A DNA stretch of 10,058 nt from Actinomycetes bacterium (GTDB lineage Bacteria > Actinomycetota > Acidimicrobiia > Acidimicrobiales > CADCSY01): positions 1-10,058 of the forward strand of contig JAODBP010000209.1 in the NCBI GenBank assembly GCA_025464025.1, read 5' to 3'. The translations under genes and the position numbers were made by a program. This document shows positions 6,315 to 10,058 of the stretch, in pieces; position 1 is the first letter of the stretch, and each line of letters opens with the position of its first letter. The notes beneath the pieces were generated by a model. The model saw only the letters and a list, made by a program, of their open reading frames with translations. It did not search any database and had not been told where the DNA came from.

Positions 6315-6983
6315 GTGGAGTTCTTCGACGCACCACCGCCCGAGCCACCGCCGATGCCCCCGACGCCACCGCCGCAGGACTGGATGGGCCCACCCGAGGG
6401 TTGGCTCGGCGGGTACGTGCCGCTGCGGGTCGAGCTGGCCCGGGCCCCGGGCACCATCGTCCTGCTCGGCCCGCTGGAGGCGTTCCCGACGGGGGTGCGG
6501 TTCGAGCTCCAGATCCACAGCCGGGAGCCCTCGCACGGTCCCGGCATCGGACCGATGGGGCCGCTGGGCGACGATGCCCGGATCGGCGTGGCCTACAGCG
6601 ACGGCAGCAAGTGGCAGGGCCATCAGGATCCGTTCGACCCGCTTCGCCCGCCGAAGGCACCGAACGTCGCGTTCAACAGCGGGGGTGGCGGGGGGAACCA
6701 CTGGTCCCACCGGCTCTGGCTCTGGCCGCTCCCGCCTCCCGGCCCGGTCACGTTCGCGCTGGCCGCGCCGTCGATCGGCATCGCCGAGACCACCACCTCG
6801 GTCGAGGGGGAGGTGCTCCGCGCCGCGGCGGCGGAGGCCGAGCAGCTCTGGGAGCCTCTCACCCCGGAGGAGCAGCAGGCCCACCAGCGGGCCGCCATCG
6901 CACGGATGCAGGCCATGCGGCCGGGGATCTCCGGCGTGCTCCGGGTCCAGGCCACGCGACCCGACCCGCCCGAGGAGGGTTAG
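6315..6983 (+). CDS. Conserved actinobacterial-type protein of unknown function, 222 aa
   Basis: Starts at a GTG reading MEFFDAPPPEPPPMPPTPPP, a proline-rich leader that is typical of the family as I recall it. It continues as a compact beta-rich domain: YVPLRVELAR at about 34-43, VRFELQIHSR at about 61-70, and IGVAYSDGSKW at about 90-100. A Gly loop NSGGGGGNHW follows at 121-130, then RLWLWPLPPPGPVTF and an IGIAETT turn. A helical segment rich in Ala/Glu (LRAAAAEAEQLW, then PEEQQAH) runs to a charged C-terminus. Similar proteins with the same Pro-rich start, Gly loop and WPLPPPGP/ET signature exist across Actinobacteria, where they are annotated hypothetical. No signal peptide, membrane helix or catalytic motif is apparent. 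It lies inside the heme locus on the opposite strand. Its TAG overlaps the hemC stop codon by 3 bases. Function unknown. Confidence 0.85.
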   Translation: MEFFDAPPPEPPPMPPTPPPQDWMGPPEGWLGGYVPLRVELARAPGTIVLLGPLEAFPTGVRFELQIHSREPSHGPGIGPMGPLGDDARIGVAYSDGSKWQGHQDPFDPLRPPKAPNVAFNSGGGGGNHWSHRLWLWPLPPPGPVTFALAAPSIGIAETTTSVEGEVLRAAAAEAEQLWEPLTPEEQQAHQRAAIARMQAMRPGISGVLRVQATRPDPPEEG

Positions 6984-7852
6984 CCGTCGAGCAGCCAGCG
7001 GCCGCCGCGGTCGAGCATCTGGTTGGCCAGCTCGGTGCCGAGGGCGACGGGGTCGGTGCCGATGACCGTGTCGCGCAGGACGATGCGGCCGTCGAACGAG
7101 GCGAGGATCGCGGTGAGGGTGACCTCGTCGCCCTCGACCGTGGCGTGGGCACCGGCCGGCAGCTCGCAGCCCCCGCCGATGGCGGCCAACCAGGCCCGCT
7201 CGGCGTCGACGGCCCGGCGCGAGGGGGCGTGGTCGAGCTCGGCCACGGCGGCGAAGGCGTCGGTGCCGGGCCGGGCCTCGATGGCCAGGGCCCCCTGGGC
7301 TACCTGGGGCACGAGCACCGAGACGTCGAGCCGCTCGGTGATCCGGTCGGCCTGACCCAGCCGGTCGAGGGCGGCGACGGCCACGACCACGGCGGCGAAC
7401 TCCGATGCCTTGGCCAACCGCGTGTCCATGTTCCCGCGGAGGTCGGCGAACGTGAGGTCGGGACGCAGGTCGGCCAGCAGCGCGCGGCGCCGGGCCGAGC
7501 CGGTGGCGATCGTGCCGCCGGGCGGGATGTCGGCCAGGCGAGCGCCGACGAGGGCGTCGCGGGGGTCGGCCCGCTCGGGCACGGCGGCGATGGCGAGCCC
7601 GGGCGCCTGGAGCTCGGCGCTCGACGGCAGGTCCTTGCCCGAGTGCACGGCGAGGTCGGCCCGCCCGTCGAGCACGGCGGCCTGCACCTCCTTCACGAAG
7701 ATGCCCTGGCCACCGAGCGCCGAGAGCGAGGTCGCCTTGTCGCGGTCGCCGATGGTGTCGACGACGACCAGCTCGGCCCCGCCGAGCAGCGAGGCGACGT
7801 GCTCGGCCTGCCACCGGGCGAGGGCGCTCCCCCTTGTCGCGATCCGGATCAA
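6980..7852 (-). CDS. hemC: Hydroxymethylbilane synthase / porphobilinogen deaminase (HemC)
   Basis: Polymerises four porphobilinogen units to hydroxymethylbilane. The 290-aa product begins MIRIATRGSALARWQA, which matches the family N-terminus closely. Later motifs are DLAVHSGKDLPS (catalytic Asp at about 74), ATGSARRRA, LRGNMDTRL, AALDRLG, and GGGCELPAGAHA with the dipyrromethane-cofactor cysteine at about 229. The start is a TTG at 7852: no ATG or GTG lies in frame nearby and the homologous N-terminus begins exactly there. Length is slightly short of the usual 300-320 aa because the C-terminal extension is brief. It follows hemA after 72 bp. Its stop overlaps that of the plus-strand 222-aa gene, so readthrough from hemC would be antisense to that gene. 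Confidence 0.97.
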   Translation of the reverse strand: MIRIATRGSALARWQAEHVASLLGGAELVVVDTIGDRDKATSLSALGGQGIFVKEVQAAVLDGRADLAVHSGKDLPSSAELQAPGLAIAAVPERADPRDALVGARLADIPPGGTIATGSARRRALLADLRPDLTFADLRGNMDTRLAKASEFAAVVVAVAALDRLGQADRITERLDVSVLVPQVAQGALAIEARPGTDAFAAVAELDHAPSRRAVDAERAWLAAIGGGCELPAGAHATVEGDEVTLTAILASFDGRIVLRDTVIGTDPVALGTELANQMLDRGGRWLLDG

Positions 7853-7924
7853 ACCGGCCGTCGGGAGCGCCAGCGAGCAGGCCGAGTCGAGCGCAGCCTG
7901 CGGAGCGAGACCATCAGCTCAGCC
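7853..7924. repeat. hemA-hemC spacer with an imperfect palindromic element
   Basis: The 72-bp gap contains GCAGGC (7877-7882) facing GCCTGC (7896-7901) across 13 bases, overlapping a second small palindrome, CGCAG-C-CTGCG (7892-7902). It could form a weak hairpin in the rex-hemA-hemC transcript, or be a remnant of a dispersed GC-rich intergenic repeat. Only one copy is in the window, so repeat status is unproven. I saw no Shine-Dalgarno for the hemC TTG start here. Confidence 0.35.
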
Positions 7925-9175
7925 TCAGAGGTCGAAGAGCTCGCGCAGGGCGTCGGCCAGGCGCTCGCCCCGGACGGTGCCGGCGGCGTCCTTGAGCCGG
8001 ATGGTCGGCTCGTGGAGCAGCTTGGCCACCAGGCCCTTCGACAGGGCCTCGAGCGCGGCGCGCTCGTCGTCGTTGAGCTTGCGACCGAGCCGCTCGACCT
8101 CGGCCAGGCGCACCGACTCGGCGTGGTCGCGCAGGGCGGCCACGACAGGGGCAACCTGGCGGGCGGTCGACGCCTCGCGGTAGCGGCCGACCTCCTCGTC
8201 GACGAGGTCTCGGGCCTTGGTCGCCTCGCGCCGGCGCTCGGCCAGCCCGGCGTCGGCGAACGCCCGCAGGTCGTCCATGTCGAGCAGGGTCACGCCGGGC
8301 AGGTCGGCCGCGGCCGGGTCGACGTCGCGCGGCACGGCCACGTCGATGATCAGGAGCTCGCGGCCGGCCCGCTTGGCCACCACGTCCTCGACGTCGCCGT
8401 GCTCGACCATCACCGACGTGGCGCCGGTGGAGGTGAGCAGCACGTCGACCTCGACCAGGGCGCGGGGCAGGTCGAACAGCGGGACGGCCGTGCCACCGAC
8501 GCGCTCGGCCAGGGCCTGGGCCCGCTCCGGCGTGCGGTTGGCGACGAGCACCTCGGCCACGCCGGCCGCGGCCAGCGACACGGCCATGCCCTCGCCCATC
8601 TCGCCGGCGCCGAGCACCAGCACCCGCTTGCCGCTCAGCGCGCCCAGCCGCTCGGCGGCCAGGGCCACGGCGGCGGACGAGACCGACGTCATCGACCGGC
8701 CGATGCCGGTCTCCGTGCGAGCCCGCTTGCCCACTTCCAGGGCGTGGCGGAAGAGCATGTGCAGGCCGGGGCCGGCCGCGCCCTCGGCCGTCGCTGCCTC
8801 CCAGGCCTGGCGCACCTGACCGAGGATCTCGCTCTCACCGATCACGGCCGAGTCGAGGCCGGCGGCCACCGAGAAGAGGTGGGCCACCGCCGCAGTGTCG
8901 TGGTAGGCGTAGAGGTGGTCGGCGAACGCCTCGGGGGCCACGTGGGTCATCTCCGAGAGCGAGTTGCGCACGTCGCCCATGGCGCCGTGGTACTTCTCGG
9001 CCGTGGCGTAGATCTCGGTCCGGTTGCAGGTCGACAGGACCACGGCCTCGGTGACGTGGTCGCGCGAGACCAGGTCGGCGAGAGCCTTGGGCAGGCGCTC
9101 CGCCGGGACCGTCATGCGCTCGAGCAGCTCGAGCGGCACGTTCCGGTGGTTCAATCCGACGACGATCACAGACAC
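7925..9175 (-). CDS. hemA: Glutamyl-tRNA reductase (HemA)
   Basis: NADPH-dependent reduction of glutamyl-tRNA(Glu) to glutamate-1-semialdehyde, the committed step of the C5 pathway. The 416-aa product has VIVVGLNHRNVPLELLER at the N-terminus and STCNRTEIY with the catalytic cysteine at about 50. The substrate-recognition motif GESEILGQV is at about 113-121. A Rossmann domain contains VLVLGAGEMG at about 185-194 and VANRTPERA, followed by LLTSTGA and LLIIDVAVPRDVDP. The C-terminal dimerisation helix region runs through LGRKLNDDERAALEALSKGL and KLLHEPTIRLKD. The start is a GTG at 9175 that overlaps the end of the upstream dehydrogenase gene by 10 bp. An AAGGGAGC Shine-Dalgarno about 10 bases upstream supports it. 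Overlap with sirC and, through it, rex implies one operon under Rex redox control, as in Streptomyces. Confidence 0.98.
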   Translation of the reverse strand: MSVIVVGLNHRNVPLELLERMTVPAERLPKALADLVSRDHVTEAVVLSTCNRTEIYATAEKYHGAMGDVRNSLSEMTHVAPEAFADHLYAYHDTAAVAHLFSVAAGLDSAVIGESEILGQVRQAWEAATAEGAAGPGLHMLFRHALEVGKRARTETGIGRSMTSVSSAAVALAAERLGALSGKRVLVLGAGEMGEGMAVSLAAAGVAEVLVANRTPERAQALAERVGGTAVPLFDLPRALVEVDVLLTSTGATSVMVEHGDVEDVVAKRAGRELLIIDVAVPRDVDPAAADLPGVTLLDMDDLRAFADAGLAERRREATKARDLVDEEVGRYREASTARQVAPVVAALRDHAESVRLAEVERLGRKLNDDERAALEALSKGLVAKLLHEPTIRLKDAAGTVRGERLADALRELFDL

Positions 9176-9786
9176 GCCTGCAGAAGCTCCCTTGCTTCGG
9201 CGACACGGCCCTCTCGGACCAGGTCGAGCATCCCCGAATCGAGCGCCACCTGCCAACTCAGGCCCTCGGTGGGGATGCCCGCAGATCGTAGGGCCTCGCG
9301 GCGCTCGGCAAGCAGTTGGAGGAGCACCTCGTGCTCCGGGCCCAGCTCGTCGGCCAGCCGGTCGCGCAGCCACTTCGCCAGTGCCGGGCTGTGCCCACCG
9401 GTCGAGACGGCCAGCGTGATCGGGCCCTGGCGGACCACGGCGGGCAGCGTGAAGGCGCAGTTGGCCGGGTCGTCGGCGCTGTTGACCCACACCCCGGCGG
9501 CCTCGCCGTCGAGGAACACCTGGTGGTCGACGGCCGGGTCGCCCGTGGCGGTGATGGCCAGGCGGTGGCCGGCGAGGTCGCCCGACTCGTAGGCCCGCGC
9601 CACGACCGTCACGCCCTCGAGGGCGGCCAGCTCGTCGAGCACGTCGGGGGCCACGACCGTCACACGGGCGTCAACGGCGAGGAGGCCCCGGACCTTCCCG
9701 AGCGCCACCGGGCCGCCGCCGACCACCAGGCACGAGCGCCCGGCCAGGTCGAGCAGCACCGGGTACTGGGGACCCTCAACCGGCAT
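9166..9786 (-). CDS. sirC: Precorrin-2 dehydrogenase (SirC/Met8-type, stand-alone)
   Basis: NAD-dependent oxidation of precorrin-2 to sirohydrochlorin, on the siroheme (and possibly cobalamin) branch. At 206 aa it matches the stand-alone Met8/SirC/CysG-N family. PVLLDLAGRSCLVVGGGPVALGK provides the Rossmann glycine loop at about 23-31. VTVVAPD follows, then ITATGDPAVD. The signature VNSADDPANCAFTLPAVVRQ is at about 101-120, with the conserved Asp at about 105. ITLAVSTGGHSPALAKWLRDRL follows, and a C-terminal helical portion. The CobA half that CysG would carry is instead in the cobA-hemD fusion, so the two gene products form consecutive steps. It starts at an ATG 11 bp inside the end of rex with AGGGGGAG upstream, and its end overlaps hemA, consistent with translational coupling. 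Whether it also chelates iron cannot be told from sequence. Confidence 0.94.
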   Translation of the reverse strand: MPVEGPQYPVLLDLAGRSCLVVGGGPVALGKVRGLLAVDARVTVVAPDVLDELAALEGVTVVARAYESGDLAGHRLAITATGDPAVDHQVFLDGEAAGVWVNSADDPANCAFTLPAVVRQGPITLAVSTGGHSPALAKWLRDRLADELGPEHEVLLQLLAERREALRSAGIPTEGLSWQVALDSGMLDLVREGRVAEARELLQACL

Positions 9787-10058
9787 CGGCGGCCGGCTCC
9801 CCCTGCGATCGCTGCTGGTAGAAGCTGAGGATCTGGAGCTCGACGGCCAGGTCGACCTTGCGCAGGAACACCCCGTCGGGCACCGCCACCGACGCCGGGG
9901 CGAAGTTCAGGATCGACCGGACCCCGGCGGCGACCAGGCGGTCGACCACCTGCTGGGCCGACGTGGCGGGCGTGGCCACCACGCCGATGGCCACCCGCAG
10001 CTCGCCCACGATGTCGGCCAGCTCGTCGATGTGGCGGATGCGCAGGGGGCCGACCTCC
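9776..10058 (-). CDS. rex: C-terminal part of the redox-sensing repressor Rex (partial)
   Basis: The frame is open to the right window edge. About 94 codons of the C-terminal region are present, running from about VGPLRIRHIDEL through RVAIGVVATPATSAQQVVDRL, GVRSILNFAPASVAVPDGV and KVDLAVELQILSFYQQR to the end. The IDEL, NFAP and VDLAVELQILSF motifs are diagnostic of Rex, an NADH/NAD+-sensing repressor with an N-terminal winged helix and C-terminal Rossmann domain. The DNA-binding domain and the promoter lie outside the window. Its end overlaps the sirC start by 11 bp. In Streptomyces, rex and hemACD form an operon that Rex itself represses, so the downstream genes here are plausibly regulated by the NADH/NAD+ ratio. 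Confidence 0.96.
   Translation of the reverse strand, partial: EVGPLRIRHIDELADIVGELRVAIGVVATPATSAQQVVDRLVAAGVRSILNFAPASVAVPDGVFLRKVDLAVELQILSFYQQRSQGEPAADAG

Noticed and set aside
4876..7065. 729-codon plus-strand frame across cobA-hemD and the 222-aa gene
   Set aside because: It runs antisense to cobA-hemD and out of frame with the 222-aa gene, with a low-complexity Arg/Gly/Ser-rich translation.
5900..9592. 1230-codon open frame on the plus strand across hemC, hemA and sirC
   Set aside because: It is antisense to well-supported enzymes, is rich in Gly/Arg/His/Val with no recognisable motif, and results from GC-biased third positions lacking stop codons.

Overview
The window is very GC-rich, with G or C at nearly every third codon position, and reads as actinobacterial chromosome. 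A tetrapyrrole biosynthesis locus runs entirely on the minus strand: rex (partial), a stand-alone precorrin-2 dehydrogenase, hemA, hemC, a cobA-hemD fusion, an 89-aa membrane protein gene, hemB and hemL. At the left edge a further minus-strand gene is cut off. Rex next to hemA is a classic actinobacterial arrangement (rex-hemACD in Streptomyces). Gene order and protein style make me suspect a deep-branching lineage such as Acidimicrobiia, but that is inference.

The minus-strand genes supply nearly every step from glutamyl-tRNA to uroporphyrinogen III: HemA, HemL, HemB, HemC and the HemD half of the fusion. The CobA half and the stand-alone dehydrogenase carry the branch on to precorrin-2 and sirohydrochlorin (siroheme/cobalamin). 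The rex/sirC/hemA junctions overlap by about 10 bases each, hemC follows after 72 bp, and the small membrane gene sits 5 bp ahead of hemB, so these look co-transcribed in blocks.

Two plus-strand genes break the run. The first (about 6315-6983) lies between hemC and cobA-hemD and encodes a 222-aa protein that resembles a conserved actinobacterial family of unknown function. Its stop codon overlaps the hemC stop codon, tail to tail. The second (about 1479-3479) lies between hemB and hemL and is the most interesting part of the window. It encodes a large mosaic protein with an N-terminal LQxxAGN-type motif typical of DUF4157-associated and contractile-injection-system-associated proteins, a helical segment, long low-complexity Gly/Ala/Ser/Thr linkers, a segment resembling an ADP-ribosyltransferase-fold toxin core, and a separate C-terminal domain with an acidic tail. 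It looks like an effector or toxin-like cargo protein inside a housekeeping locus.

Non-coding structure is concentrated at the edges of the two plus-strand genes. Perfect inverted repeats lie in both divergent spacers (1413-1440 and 6280-6297). A perfect 8-bp-arm hairpin (3476-3495) contains both stop codons where the large plus-strand gene and hemB converge. I saw no tRNA, rRNA, insertion sequence or CRISPR array.
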